Shown here piece by piece: positions 22,070 to 35,006 of a stretch of 64,000 nt of DNA (position 1 is the stretch's first letter; each line of letters starts with the position of its first letter). The stretch is from assembly GCA_037576215.1 (NCBI GenBank), contig JBANDB010000004.1, forward strand, positions 7,068,001-7,132,000. The letters are read 5' to 3'. Origin of the DNA: Armillaria gallica (lineage: Eukaryota > Basidiomycota > Agaricomycetes > Agaricales > Physalacriaceae). Below the pieces are notes generated by a model. The model saw only the letters and a program-made list of their open reading frames with translations, ran no database searches and had not been told where the DNA came from. The position numbers and the translations under genes are program-made.

Positions 22070-25000
22070 CCAGTGAGCTGCGCATTGCTTGTACTCCGGC
22101 CAATAGAGTCGGCGTAGATAGTAGTACCCTCACCTATTTGAGTGCACTCGATTTCAGGCACGACGATTGAACACATGATTGAAGTACATCAATACGTTAT
22201 ACCGCTTTTGTCTCCTGTCGGAAACGATACTGAAGGGGCGCCCGGCCTTGGCACGTGAACTATGCGCGGTGATGACAGAGGCTCTTTTCGTTGTGATCAC
22301 ATTGTTGAATACGTCGCGCACAATGGAGACTTCGTGGGGGAATGAAGAGGGTCAGTCCAGGATTAGGATACATTCAGCGGCGCCACTCACCATGGACGAT
22401 TCATCGATACAACTTGGTTGTACACTGCTCGCAATTGAGTGACTCTTGAATCAATACTTCCGATGAATGCTCTTCATTACGCTAGTCTTATATAAAAATA
22501 TCTGCGCCATATCATGTCGTATAGCCTTGTGCTGATTTTTGTCCAGATCTCAATGTTTCGTCACCGGTGCTCCTTGTGGGGTTGCCGCGAATTCTAGAGG
22601 CTATGCTGACTCCATCGTCTCTCACCTAGCCTTCACAACAGGGTTTGAACACTCCAAGAGCTCTATCCCTCCCTGGAGGACGAATGCGGCTAATTCTCAT
22701 CTCGACCCTGTTTGCTCTGAGTTCGTACTCAGTGGCGGCGCAAGAACTTAAACCTTCTGCTAACTGGAGGGTGAGTACTCCTTCTGTACCTGACCACGAA
22801 AAATAATGATGCAAAACTAGAGCCCAAGCATCGCACTGTCTAAGTACGACCGCATTACTATTGCTGACAATGCACTTCAGACAGCAATTAGCATGCTCAA
22901 TCAGACCAACGGGCAATTCAGCGGTGCGTAGTATTCCGAGTTTCCTGCGCGGCACTTCCATTGTAACTCTCCTACGATTTTATCAGATGGTAGATATGAT
23001 GCCGCTGGAGCGCATTACGCACAAATAGCAGAATTTGATAGGCTGATAAACCAGACGACGTACAAGGATACACTGAAACATTATTTTACACTTGCAGAGT
23101 CGGTGAAGCCTGGATTTTTAGATTATCAGTCAGTATTCTCTCCTTATACATTCTGTATCATTTCTGACTGGCCGTGACTCAGGGTTAGTTCTATTTGCGA
23201 AGAGCGCTTCCTGGTAGCTGATTCTCGATGATAGCTGCAAGCTGGACTGTGAGGTATATAATATGTGGACAATCTTGTTTCACTCATTTCCCATAGAAAT
23301 TATGGATATGCCGCTGCTCGAGCGTACGCAGTTTATCAAGATCCAGACTTCCTCACTCTGGCCGTGACTTCGTGGACTTCTGCGAGGCGATATACAATAT
23401 CTCCGGAACAAGCTGCATCAGGGACCATTGAAACTAAGCAATTCACTCTCACATCTTCGTGTAATGGTAAGTGCCATCAGCAAGTATAACTAACCAGTTT
23501 ACGAACCCTGGTGCACAGCAACTCTAGCCGGTGGCACCTATTTCGTGAGTCAAGCATTACATGCATGATCTCACTAATTAAATAATGAGGTAGAGTACTG
23601 ATCCCAACGATTCAAATCTCGACAGTTTGGCCTCTGGGTTCGTCTTCTTTTCCAATTTTTCAATTCTTGGTTAACTTTGTACAAACAGCATGTTTCTTGT
23701 GTGAGCTCCGCAAATCTTCTGTGATAAGGGCTACACAATTGGCTGACTGTTACCAAGTGTTTCCGCTCTACTGGCAGAAGCAACATTCAACCAAACGTAT
23801 ATTGATGCTACCATCGAATCAGCAAATTTCATACAATCAAATCTTCTCACTCAATCTAATATTGTATGGAATAGTATCGAGTCAAGTTCAAACCAATCTT
23901 CAAGTTGCTCATTAATTCCTGTGGTGGCCCCCCACGGTTCTGGTAGCTTCATTGAAGGCTTGGTCATCCTAGCTGGAATCCCCCATAATACATCAACGGA
24001 GTCCTTGTATGTGCTAACGGAACCTCATTGTTCACATACTAAAAAGTGAATTCCGCCAGATTACGCAGTGTCATTTCTGCTGTTACAACTGACTTACTGT
24101 GGCAGGGAGCGGATGGAGTATATTACTGTATGTTTCTTGAAAGTTGACCATAAATTGATCTCACAACTCAATTTTGATGGTAAAGGTCACGATTCTGGAG
24201 GACACTACATCGTGCGGGGCCTGGCATCATTATACGAACGCAACACGACATCTTCCGATCTTCGAGAATATATCAATGAATACATCGGTGTTCAGGTAAG
24301 CGTTCATAAATCCACCTCGCCGGGTTTACATGACATTGTTCTTGGACATAGTATAATGCTGTCATCGAACAGGCTAGGTCCTCAAACTCTAGTGCCATTT
24401 ACGGGTTACCCTGGACAGGACCACCGGGCACCTCGTTCGATGGTGTTTTACAGCTCTCGGCTTTGACCGTATTGCTTGGTGCGATACAGCTTGAAGATGG
24501 TGCCTCGAGTGTTATCCCTACCTCAAGTGTGAGCGCATCACTGCCACCACAGTTGACGTCAACTCGGCCAGCTGTAGCATCATCAGCAAAGAAGGACTCG
24601 GCCGGAATTATAGCTGGTAGTGTCATTGGCGGAATAGTGCTTCTCGCCGCTCTGATAGTGGGCACCCTGTTCTTACGCAAACTACGTCGGAGGAGGAACA
24701 ATGGCCCTTTGGTTGTGGACGGAAGTTCGTCAACGCTAACACCGTTCACAACTACACAAAATATGGCCTCTTCTGGGATATTAGGAGGGCAGCTTCGGAG
24801 AAACCAGGTTAAATCTGCTCGATTCACTGGGGTCGCAATGGGAGGAGAGCCTTCCCCGTCGAGGGCCGCAGATAACGGTTCGGTGGGGATCGTAGGAGTA
24901 AATGTACGGACTGAGCCGATGGCTTCACCAGGAAATCATGTTGCAAGCTCTGAGAATTTACTACCCGGTGATAGAAGAGAGCAAACACTTATGGAGGAGC

Positions 25001-25140
25001 TGCTGAGATCATTAAACTACCGGATATCACGGGATCGATGGAACACAGAGGAGCTGCCGCCGGATTATCATGAAGGGCAAGCTATGTGAAAGGATGGCAT
25101 GTCTCGAGGTGAGACAGTATATAATGCAATTGTTGTCACG
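22070..25140. repeat. Segmental duplication, copy 2 (gene B block)
   Basis: Counterpart of 1-3790. The match begins at TACCAGTGAG (22070) and runs through the upstream region, gene B and about 50 bp beyond its stop. This copy lacks the 732-bp insert near its upstream end and has a small extra piece near 22388-22425. Introns are as similar as exons. Confidence 0.9.
22684..25089 (+). CDS. GH76-like membrane-anchored protein B, 11 exons, intact
   Basis: Proposed exons: 22684-22770, 22821-22923, 22987-23132, 23235-23248, 23297-23466, 23519-23544, 23594-23637, 23758-24006, 24060-24127, 24186-24295 and 24352-25089, giving 584 codons. Every junction is GT-AG with matching phases, and no stop interrupts the frame. 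Layout is as in gene A: signal peptide (MRLILISTLFALSS), GH76-like ectodomain, stalk, membrane helix at about 423-448, and a tail with EELLRSLN and a final LPPDYHEG (PPDY 575-578). Compared with A, the ectodomain is closely conserved while the middle of the tail has more changes and a six-residue deletion precedes the helix. Likely role: cell-surface mannan or anchor processing, or a non-catalytic mannan-binding protein. The F-box relic F4 follows on the opposite strand. Confidence 0.85.
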
Positions 25141-26439
25141 GTTTCTCCATAATCTTCTCGGTATTATCTTGTTAGATTATGTATCGCTACTTTTAGATGT
25201 TCGAGCTTGCATGCATTTTCTGGCTCGTTCGCCCCATCCTCCCCAGGACGCTTATTCATTTTCGTTGTGATACATTACTCATTTAGTATTCTAGTATATT
25301 ATACACAGTACAGTGGTATAAAAGCCGTGTAAGTAGTAGGGCATCGCTGGCGCGATTGCCGTGAACATTAGTTCTTTATTCCGCTTACTTGTGAACCGTG
25401 AGTTCTAACATATCTCACTTTTTTTATTGAGCTTTGCTTCTTTATGATTGGACGCCAATGTCATGTGTCATCTCCTCGAAGTTGAGAACACTGATATTCT
25501 ACCTTCGACGCTTCTTTGCACAATTCGAAGATCAATACATTGGCTACCAAATCAAGCATCGACCAACCAAACGCGACTCTGATCGCTACTGTTAGGGGAT
25601 GTTTTGGTTTTGTCTGTTCATAGACTCAGCAAGCACGGAGATACTCACAAGTCGTTTACTTATTCACGGCTCCTTGATTTCAGAGCGTCGGTCGCACGTT
25701 ACGACTTGCTTTATGTATCGCAAAAAGTGGATTTGGAGTCGATACTAACAGGAATGAATCATCGGAAATTTGCTTTTCGTGACACACCTACAAGATTTCC
25801 TATCTGCTGTGTGGATTATTCTCCTCGACGGTCAACTTGTCAATTTTTCCTTCCTGATGCGTCTTCGGTACTCCGGTCACAGTACGTGCTTCACTCTTGT
25901 CCTCCTATGCTCAGCCCGAGCACGTTGTTCGAATGCGCAGAACATACAGCCTAGCAAAAGACAGAGATAAGCAGACAGGGAGAAAAAATTTGAACGTCGA
26001 AGAACTTCGAGAATGGAAGAAACCTTCAAATCTTCGCTAGGCTTCGAGTAGGACTCGAACCGTGGTAGTCGGCAGACTTTGCGGTCTGCGTCACGAAGAT
26101 ATTGCTTTCCGTATTGTGCTTGCGAATGAAGGAGGAAGGGACGGCACCAGGCAAACTTCGTGTGATGCATCTGAGTTCAGGAACACGATGATCCAGAGAA
26201 TACAGCAGCGTCAAGTATGTTGTAGTCACAATGGCTTGCTTGTTGATATTATCGCGTCGGAGTATGTTTGCGACACTTGAGAATCTGAAAAGTTGTACTT
26301 GTCACAAAGGATCGAGCTCGTGAAATGGAAATGGAGGTATCGAAGATTATGACTGTGATATTAGATTATAATCGGTACGGGCCCTCTTCTATGTAAGTAG
26401 TAGAGGTTCTATTCAGTACGTGACGGAAGCAGATGTACT
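25090..26439. other. Intergenic region between gene B and F4
   Basis: No gene. After about 25170 it diverges from the flank of gene A. The part 25740-25980 shares a weak hydrophobic coding-like fragment with 16230-16460. A tRNA-like sequence with a B box (GGTTCGAGTCC on the minus strand) lies at about 26040-26110 and has an anticodon-arm-like GCAGAC / GTCTGC hairpin. Open frames at 25604-25954 and 25877-26170 overlap on opposite strands and are not supported. Confidence 0.4.
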
Positions 26440-27993
26440 AAACCAGCAGGGAGCGTGTATTTTGATTACAGGAATCCACCCCAAACCCTGATCCAATGGC
26501 GATCCTCCGAAGGGCTTCGTCATAATTGAAGGCGGTCCAGTTATTGAGGGCGTTTACGCATACTTTTTGAACCCGGATTTCCGAAATAGGATTAAGCGGG
26601 CCAGGGAAGACAGCTACGATGAGCGTTTCGCAGTCGTCGTGCCCCTCCTAGTGCGAGACCATGGCACGGTCATGTAGGTGGATCCATATGGCACTCTTAC
26701 CGAGGATGACGTCAGTGCATGGAAGAGCCCCACATCGAGACGATAACTTGCTGGCAAGAATTGGAGGAAAGGAAAGGAGTAGAGCTCGAGTGAGTTTAGC
26801 CAAGAGAATTCTGCGTTCAACATCTGCATGCATGCGTTCATCTGCGTGTGCGTGAGTTCAACTTACGTTCATTTGTATACCAAATGATGTATTTAGATGC
26901 ATGGTATCCTGATAACCAGTGTCAGTTCAACAATACCTGTTGATTATATTCTCTGTTGAAAATTGACTTACTTTTCTGAGTTTCCTGGAGATTTCTCAGT
27001 GACTTAATATGACTCGAGAATGAGGGGAAATCATCTAGAAAGGCTATAAATGCATGTATGTTTGTCAGTTCTAGTATCACAAAGAATATAGTACCGTTTT
27101 ATGTCGAAATACTTGTGATCCCTTTGTTGTTCTTGACTTTGAGTAAATCAGGCACCTCCAAAATCAACGCAAAGACTCACGCCTCTCAGAAATAAGTCAC
27201 GCACATATCCAAACATTGAACGCAAGCGTTAAGATAGTGCACGCATGCGTCCGAAATTAAACGCAAGTGTGTGACAATTATGTGACAAATCTGCGTTCGG
27301 TGCGTTTGATGCGTTCAAGTCCGAGTTGAACTGGTTGACTTATGATCGCTTCAATTTCTCCTGCCCGTAATTACTTCTGGTCGCTCATTCTAGGCAAGTA
27401 TTTTATTTTTATGATGTATTCCAGTTGTGTATAGTGAAGTTGCTGTCAAGTCACCGTTTTGGAGCTGTATTTTAGCTCAGTTTCTTCAGCTTGTTCCTTG
27501 ACAGAATGGTCATGGTACCATTGTCTGTAGTGAAGGTTATCATGCCTCATGGCCTCTTACACCTCTTAAAACCTCTGAGCACTCTTACATCTAAAATTCC
27601 AGCTCTTACATTAATGAATTCAACTGTACAGAGACTCTACCATGATGAAGAAAGTCAATTCTGGTGGGTGTCAATGTCATGCTGCATATAAATCTGATAG
27701 ACAGTAAATCTTACTTACAGTGCAGCTAATAAAATCATGTTACGGGTGTTTGTAAGCCGAAATGCACAAAACACCCAACAAATGCATCTATGTCATGCTC
27801 TCGCAGACATGACAAATGCATGTGTGAAAATGCAAATGCATGCATGCCAATGCAAATGCGGAATTCTACATGCCCATTTAGCTCAGATACCCAGGAATCA
27901 TCACTCTCGGAGCAAATCAGGACGGAAGTCAGTGTTACGCCTGTGCCATCGAACCAACCAACGGAGTGTGTGGCTATGCGTATGGGGCAAGGC
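26440..27993 (-). pseudogene. Decayed F-box gene F4, 3' part
   Basis: The stretches 26440-26800 and 27877-27993 align with the C-terminal half of F1, F2 and F3 and are contiguous in those copies. Here they are separated by a 1.08 kb repeat (26801-27876). At 27993 the gene is broken again by the 5.1 kb transposon and resumes at 33147. A readable relic is the region near 26700-26660 matching the PHDRAMVSH segment of F2. The gene was already broken in the F-box region. Confidence 0.65.
26801..27876. mobile_element. 1.08 kb repeat rich in GCGTTC / ACGCATGCGT motifs
   Basis: Inserted in F4 between 26800 and 27877, with TTTAGC repeated at 26795-26800 and 27877-27882. The uninterrupted homologue near 19690 has this sequence once. 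Near both ends are GAATTC followed by GCGTT or GCATT and TGCATGCATG, forming imperfect inverted termini. Subterminal regions are full of GCGTTC, ACGCAAGCGTT and ACGCATGCGT repeats. There is no long open frame. It looks like a non-autonomous DNA transposon. A second copy starts at 63479. Confidence 0.7.
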
Positions 27994-30900
27994 CACCACT
28001 ACCCCACAGACTGATATATCAAAGGCCTATTCCTGCAGTCACTGGTTGATATATTACCTGCAGTCGCATCCAAAAAGGGTCCAGAAGGGAGTTCTGAATC
28101 CAAACAACCTTGTTCACTGTCAGCAACAACAGGCTCGCCTCTTCTGCACCTCAGCAAGACCGCTTTGCTGACAAGGTACCAAAGTGAGTGCTAGATCACG
28201 CAAGTGATCTAGGGATCTCTGATCCTGACCAAGAATGTTCAAATTGGTGAGCCAGGTACATTTTTTGGCCGCTTCTTGATTCTCTTCCCTGATCTGTTGC
28301 ATACTTTTGCCTCGTTATCTGAGAACAGGACCTGTATGGAAGCGAGAATGATATTTTACTAAAACATACATCATTTAGTTCATTGCCAAAGGATCTTTGT
28401 TGTTTGCCAAAGCTTCACCTGTCTTGCATAGCATCAGCCAAAGTTGTTGTACATACCACTCATCGAAAGACAATTGAATTGATGTTCATATCACAGTGTA
28501 ACATTTTGCATATGTGGTGGTGCCCTCACTCACATTGATGAGATCAACCCTCTCTGTGGCTCTCTCTTAGCTCTCAAGAGCCACAGGTTGGCTTGCACTC
28601 GAGGGTACATTTGATACGAACTATTTTGGGTGAGGAACTTGTGTTCCTCATGGCTACCGATATGCCCAGGCAGCCTATCTTGACAGGCAAATCTAAAATT
28701 TCCAGTAGTTATTGAGCAACCATATGTAAGTACAATTTCTCAAGCAGGAAAAAGTGTGCACCAGGATAGGCAGTGGGTACACAACGAAGACAACACCAAG
28801 TGACAGGGGTATCTGTGGTCATGTTGGAGAGACTCTGTGTGCACAGGCTAGAAATGCAACAGTGTCGAAGACACTGATCACACTCACACTCACACCCAAC
28901 ACTACACACACAAACCCTCAAAGCTCTTGGGAGGATATTATGCGATAGAAGCAGATTGAAGCAATACAACTAAACTCTCAGAATATATGATACTCATGTA
29001 TAGTGATAGTGCTCATAGGGTATCTAGATCTCTCTAAGTCCAAAGGCTTTTATAACAAGAGGGGCAACAGATGTCGCTGAGCCTCAAGGCAAGGTGTACT
29101 ACAATACACAACTCATCGCCACACACCAACAAAACCCTCAATAAGCCTCGCACGACACACACAGGTGACCACAAAGAACTTAAACACACCCTAAACACGA
29201 CTTAAAGCTTGTGCTCTAAGCAGAAACCCTTCAAAACACATCCACTCCAGCCACAGGATTTGAACCTGTGCTGATCCAGAGAAACAATAACCAAATAAAC
29301 TCTGTCTGACAAGCCAAAGGGTTTGAACCCCTGCCACTTGTGGAAATGAGAACCCTCAAGCACGCACTAATCAGACCACAGGGTTTGAACCTCTGCCACC
29401 TGTAGTGCCGCATGTTAAAAGAAGGCCTCTGCATGAACACTAACCAGACCAAAGGGTTTGAACCTCTGCTGCCTGTAGCACTGTGCATCACAAGAAACCC
29501 TCAAAACTCAAGAGCACATCCGCAATGACACAATATCTCTTATTCTCAGGGTAGAGCGCAGTCAACCAATCACTCAAACTGTACACAAGTCCCACACTAG
29601 CTTTCTATGCCTTGCATACTACTCAAGTCACTCAAATGTTATCAATAAAAGGTCTATTCTCTCTCTCAAAGCTACAAACTAATCCCAAAGCTAGAGCACT
29701 AAGCTGAGGGCTTTCATGCTCCAACAAGGGGGGTCCGAAACTTTTACACTATTACTACTCTACAGTATTTATACTATGCACTCTACAAATTAATACAACC
29801 TTAAATAGTAGCTCTTGGCTTGTGGAACTTCCTTTCTTGGGTCCTGTGCATGTTGCCATAATCACACTGTTGCTTGGCACTTACTCAGAGCTTCGGCTCA
29901 GGGCCAGATCCTGGTCTCTCAGTTGCATGACATCGGTTAGCCGTGCTATCCACACGTACTACTGTCACCTAGTATCTCCTCAGAGTTGTAGCCTAGCATG
30001 CAACTCATCTTTATGGTAATAATATCTTCTAGTGATTTCCATGGTCTTCTAGGACCACCAGCTTCTAGTCTAGACCTTGCACACATTGGCCAAAGTCAGA
30101 GACATCGGTCTTACTTCAATTCTAAACATTCTGAGGTCTAGAGCGCTAGCTCCCAGCATGGCAGTGCCTTTTGTGTCATAGATCAAGGTTGCATGAAGTA
30201 TCAATTATCTCCTGAGCTTCGCTGGTTCTATTCTTAGTGCACGTCTCCTGTGCATTGTCAGTGTATTCAGTGTCAAGTGCTGGGGCTTTAGACTTAGTGT
30301 GACCCTTATGGTATCACTCTACAGTTAAGCCATGTGCTCCACTGAACATCACTCAAGGTATTGCATTGCCTGCACTTAAGACATTGTGCTCTAAGTTATA
30401 TCTCATTTCCTCGGTATCTAGCTTTTATAAAATGTATGTATTGATACATTTCACAAAATTACACATGTGAACACTTTTCAAGCATGTCAACGTAGCACCA
30501 TACATGACTTTTGGTGTGCTCATCATGACCTCAAGTCTTCCTTCAATGCCTTAAAAGTTGTGCATGCTGTCGCCATCTGCCTCCTGATCTCGCTTGCACC
30601 CATCTGCCTATCTGCACCTGTCCAGTGCACCCTCCTTCCACTCCAACATTCAGCCATCATTTTTCATGGCCCATCTTCATGCTTGAAGCCTCCCCACCCT
30701 TCACGCTGTTGCTGTCATGACAAGGTGACCGTAGTCATCGCTGACTCGTTGGGTTTGCATCCCTTTCCTGGCTGCAGATGGCAGTTGAACTTGGTTTCAT
30801 ATTTGGATCTAGTATCTGTAGTGCATTCTCAAGCTGTGGTCAATGGCGATTGGCCCTGTTTTTGATGTGAGGATGCTGGGGTGGGTCGGAGCAAGATGCA

Positions 30901-33138
30901 GGGTATCTGGCTGCTTGGGGGTCACCTATGCATCAATAGTATGTATAAAATTTGTATTGACATGTAAAGTAACTAAAGTATACCTTAGGCCTGATGAAAT
31001 TGGCAAGAGATGCAGACTGGCGACTACGTGATAGTGGTATGGTCACGGCAAGAATCGGAAAAGAAATGGCACAGCCACTCGATCACATGAGTGGAAGTGT
31101 TCAATGCCATTCACAACATGCTCAGGATGAAAATCTGGTGAGGAACAGCCATGTTTCACTGAAAGATGCAGTGTCGTGAAGCATATTGAAAGTAAGTAAT
31201 ATTTTTCTCTTCATACCATATCCCATAATTGCATAGAAGATCATTGTTGGTAAAGTGCATTTCAAATGGATTTGCAGATTTTTGTAGTTTTGTCTGATGA
31301 AAATTAGTCCCTCACCCTAGCGACTTTGTAGGCCAATGAAAATATGTTTAATGATGAAATATAATCAGTATTCAACTGAAAGGGTACAGCAACACCATGT
31401 CAGTGCCTGTTTGCAAGATGTACAGTTAAAAAACAACAGCACTATGCAGGCAGCAGAATCCATGCATTAACAATGGGAAATGGGAAATACTGTATCAATA
31501 GCATCTGCATAAAAGGCTTGCACACTCATTAATGCACACAATACATTGAGAAATGAGCAAATAAAGTGAGTATGTCAGGGCAAACATCCAGTTCAATCAA
31601 TACCAATCAACTGAACCAATAGGATTCATCGGCTCCTTCTGATCAATCCCAACCAACGTTGAATCGTTGACCACTACCATGATCTCTCATTGATCTACTC
31701 ACCTCAATTTTCCCCTCATCCCTCCGATTCCCAGATAGACTGCTGGATGTCATAATCGCTTGAGCTCTCTAAGCTAATTTCCCTGACTTGTCCACAACTT
31801 GTTCAGTGATACCCCGAGGGCTGACAATAATAGCTTGGGCTCAAAGTGAGGAGCAACAGAACTGTGAGATGTGTACATTAAGCTGTCATATTTTCATCTC
31901 GATACCACTAACACCTGGATACTGAGAGGAATCATGAGGATCATGAGATGAAGACCAGAAACATGCTAGCGTCTTTTGCAGTAGCGCTAGCCAGGTAGCC
32001 ATGAGTTGGCCAGTCTAGGACCTGTAACCTTATATATGCCAATCCTGATCTGAACAGGTAGATGTCCTTCTTGCCTGGCAGGTTTTTGAGGCATGTATTT
32101 CACAAGGACATCAGTCAAGCTAAGGTAAAGGAATTTATTCAACATTTTCTTTTACAGAATTAACATACTCCAAGGGACCACTAGTGGGTGCCATAAGATC
32201 AAGACCTACTTCATTGAGCATATGTATACAAATCCGACACTACAATGTCCATCCGCAGCTGTTAATGTCATTCTCAGGAGATTTCTTTGCTTGGTGGAAT
32301 GCTTTGCACTGGATTAGCACCAATCCAAAATGGGATGCCTGGTAACTACGGTCACTCTAGAAAGGGCTTTCTGCAGGAGTGGTCAGAACGAGATCATTAC
32401 CGTGCTTGTTGGTCTAGGTCACTGGGTGTGGTGAGGTCCAGCTATGTCAGCAAGGGATCATACACTTTGACCACAAGGGTGGCTGACGTGCATGCTCGTA
32501 CACATACCTTGCTGCTATTGTCCATGGAAATGGCTAGATACTTATTTTCGCCAATGCCTGTGCGCCATTCTTCATTTTTTGTTATGTTTTTTTTTTCCTC
32601 TGCCCGGCTCATATTTTTGCTTTCTATCAATAATATGCCATCTGTCTGTAATATATATATAATATATTCCGTTCTATGTATAACTTGGTCCAGAAGCCGA
32701 AACATAAAAATATTGACAGAGAAGAAAACATAGGCACATCAAAAACATCAGAATGTGACAAGTTCTGCTACTATGAATGTATTCAGCATTGTCTGTTCGA
32801 TGATTGTGGATCTATAGGGGAAGTATAGAATAAAGGTGTCTAATAGAAGATGCTCAGTGATCAATTTTGATCCCAGAAGTCATGGTATTTATAGGCAGAT
32901 GGCAGGACAGGCCCATGGCGTTTTTAGAACAAAGGAGGCCCGCTATTGGGAGGGCTCATCTTCAGACAAGGGTGGAGAATCGATGTCAAGCAAGCAGGGA
33001 ATTTTGGCAGTGGAGGCGGTCACAGGATGCCCATGTGCAGTTGATATATCAACCCATTGACTATAGGACCAGTGCATTGATATATCATGGCTGTGTATAT
33101 CTAGCAGTCTTTGATATATCATTTGGTTAGGTGCCCTT
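27994..33138. mobile_element. 5.1 kb non-coding DNA transposon, hAT-like by target size
   Basis: GGCAAGGC is present at 27986-27993 and 33139-33146. Removing the element and one copy restores alignment with the uninterrupted F-box copy at 5190-5230 at equal length. Just inside the ends lie inverted copies of TGATATATCAAAG (28012-28024 and the complement ending 33121), and further GGTTGATATAT repeats follow (28045, 33035, 33075). An 8-bp target duplication is typical of hAT elements. No transposase frame is visible, so it would depend on another element. It contains a short tandem array of tRNA-like sequences (29236-29480) and a weak CACACT-rich tract near 28880. The rest shows no recognisable content. 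Confidence 0.75.
29236..29480 (-). repeat. Four tandem B-box-containing repeats
   Basis: Four copies, about 65-72 bp apart, read on the minus strand as GGTTCAAACCCTTTGG or close variants, with B-box-like cores at about 29248, 29314, 29380 and 29450. On the plus strand each has the form ACCA(A/C)AGGGTTTGAACC followed by TCTGC or CCTGCC and CTGTAG. Spacing close to a tRNA length suggests a tandem array derived from a tRNA or SINE head. No full cloverleaf could be drawn. Confidence 0.55.
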
Positions 33139-33146
33139 GGCAAGGC

Positions 33147-33960
33147 AAGGAGGTGTAGACAGTGATCAAGCAGGCACAGACAATAAGGACAGTGGTTGGG
33201 GTGAAAACAACTTGAAGGCAGTGGTCATGCTGGGCATCACCTACATCATTGAAGTAGGCGCAGTCAACCCTCTCCGAGTTGTTGACGAGTGTCTTGGAGG
33301 CGTCGTCATCAAGTGCTGACCAGTGACTGGGTGGAGGTTGATATTGATGGAATGTGTTTCGTGCAGGGTCCCATTGTCAAGCAGATGCAGATGCATGACT
33401 CTCTGTGGCCTATATGTATCAGTGGATTGTTCATGAGTGTGACAGGCACTCACAATGACACTGCCATGCCTGCTTCAGACTCTGAGTCTGCATTCAGCTT
33501 CACGGTATTGAATATCGCACTTTCCAGAGAGGACTTCTACTGCAGGGTGATATCATAGACTGCCAACACCAACCACATCTCCATGGATACGGATAGCAGC
33601 CATCCATTCCTTGTCCTGGTACGAATTCGATTTCAGAAACAGGCCATCTCATAGAAGTCGTCTTGCTTTTCAGGGCCAACAGGTTGCTAATCTGTAGGTG
33701 TGACACACGCAATCCTCCAGGTGTACATTGTTGAGGGGGGGAAAATAGTCATTTGCAAGGATATCGAGCTTGAATGTGTTTGTCCACACAGTGTGTAGGC
33801 TTGTGAGTGCGCTGAACTGTTTGCATGTCTGTAAATATCAGCAACCAGGATCTTAGACTTCAGAAATGCTCACCTATCAGAGAAGGAAAATCAGGAATGG
33901 AGAGAAACACACTGGTATACATCGTTAGCAAGGTTGTGGAATGTACTGCTCATGGACATT
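33147..33960 (-). pseudogene. Decayed F-box gene F4, 5' part
   Basis: This is the N-terminal part of the gene whose end lies at 26440-27993. On the minus strand, MSSTFHNLANDVYQ near 33955 corresponds to the F-box start of F2. The family TGA is at 33879-33877, and relics of the WLLTV and YNWKT regions follow down to 33180. Frame shifts separate the pieces. The sequence at 33186-33300 matches the antisense of 5260-5370. It was dead before the 5.1 kb element arrived, since it shares the exon-1 stop with F1 and F2. Confidence 0.6.
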
Positions 33961-34440
33961 CAAACCTAGAAAGTGCCACGGGCCAATTAGGCCGGTGACA
34001 AGGAACTATTTCCCATGCCTCCTTCTCTTCCCGAAGAGTGAAACCATGGACATTGTGCAAGTTTCGCCCTTTTGCGACGTGCAACTCTATCAACGTAGGC
34101 TCATTCTTGACATTGACATGACGATCTGACTGTCTGGCTCTTTCTTGGTTGGGGATGCATTGTGCTTTGAAATGGGGATAGCTTCTCAGAAATCCTCAGG
34201 TCTAGTAGACAGCAAGGATGGCCAGCGATTCTGCATTTGCCAGCCTCTGCTTGCTGTGGAAGGGATGAAAGAGAATCTAGTCGGCAGTCTATTGGTTAGA
34301 CTATCTGGCTGTACATATGTATATGTACATCATGGACTAATGTTTTTCCCAGGTGCTTACATTTAGGTATGTCATGCATTCCATTCTACTAGCTGTTGTG
34401 CCTATCCTTCTGCACAGGTGGAAGAAATTCATTATTTATA
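33961..34440. other. Repeated intergenic segment, interrupted by LTR element
   Basis: Matches 10850-11220, 6070-6300 and 20880-21000. It ends at TTCATTATTTATA, directly followed by the target duplication of the large LTR element. The continuation of the segment is at 60101, past the element. Confidence 0.6.
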
Positions 34441-34445
34441 GGAAC

Positions 34446-34913
34446 TGTTATGTCCAAGCGTAGATTCTAAAGAAAGTAGATTAGTACTTCGGAAGTAGTA
34501 ATAGAATTACCTTCTTAAGGTCAATGCATTGAGAAGATGAGAGTGAGTTCCTAAGAACTTTAGAGAGTAAGCTGAGGTTCAACTATAACCTCGGAAGGAT
34601 TGCATGTTAGTAGAAAGCCGATTAACCTAATGAGGTTCAGCATCTGCTTAAGATCACTCGATATAATGATGCGTAAAGCAGAAGTAGATTAAAAAAGCTA
34701 TACTAGTACACAAGGAGTCTATTATATACTCCTTCGTTAATTGCTAGAAGATTCCATTGACTCCCAGCATGTTGAAACTGAAGTCATTATGAGTACAAGA
34801 GACTGCAGCGTAGGCATGCGCAGTTATCGTCAAAAGGTCAACATAGGTAAAAGGTAAGTAAGGCGAGAGGGAAAGGGAAGGCCTAAAGGGGATGATGAGG
34901 CATTACCATAACA
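34446..34913 (-). repeat. 3' LTR of element 1
   Basis: 468 bp, TGTTATG to CATAACA, nearly identical to 59633-60100. The neighbouring internal bases (TACCCCCCCCCC on the plus strand) are the complement of a polypurine tract, which identifies this as the downstream LTR of a minus-strand element. Confidence 0.93.
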
Positions 34914-35006
34914 TACCCCCCCCCTGTCAAGATGTATCCCGTAGGCCTGGATTACTGTAATAATTGATTAAAACTTCTTTCACGTTGTGAAACACCATTC
35001 ACTTAC

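Noticed and set aside
21696..22133. 145-codon minus-strand frame before the gene B block
   Set aside because: No motif, biased composition, and a partial overlap with duplicated upstream DNA where the first copy lacks the frame.
29236..29480. CRISPR-like array
   Set aside because: The units contain variable repeat borders and polymerase III-like boxes, and the genome is eukaryotic.
29231..29491. 86-codon minus-strand frame with repeated GSNPL-like segments
   Set aside because: It is the translation of the tRNA-like tandem units; no protein is likely.
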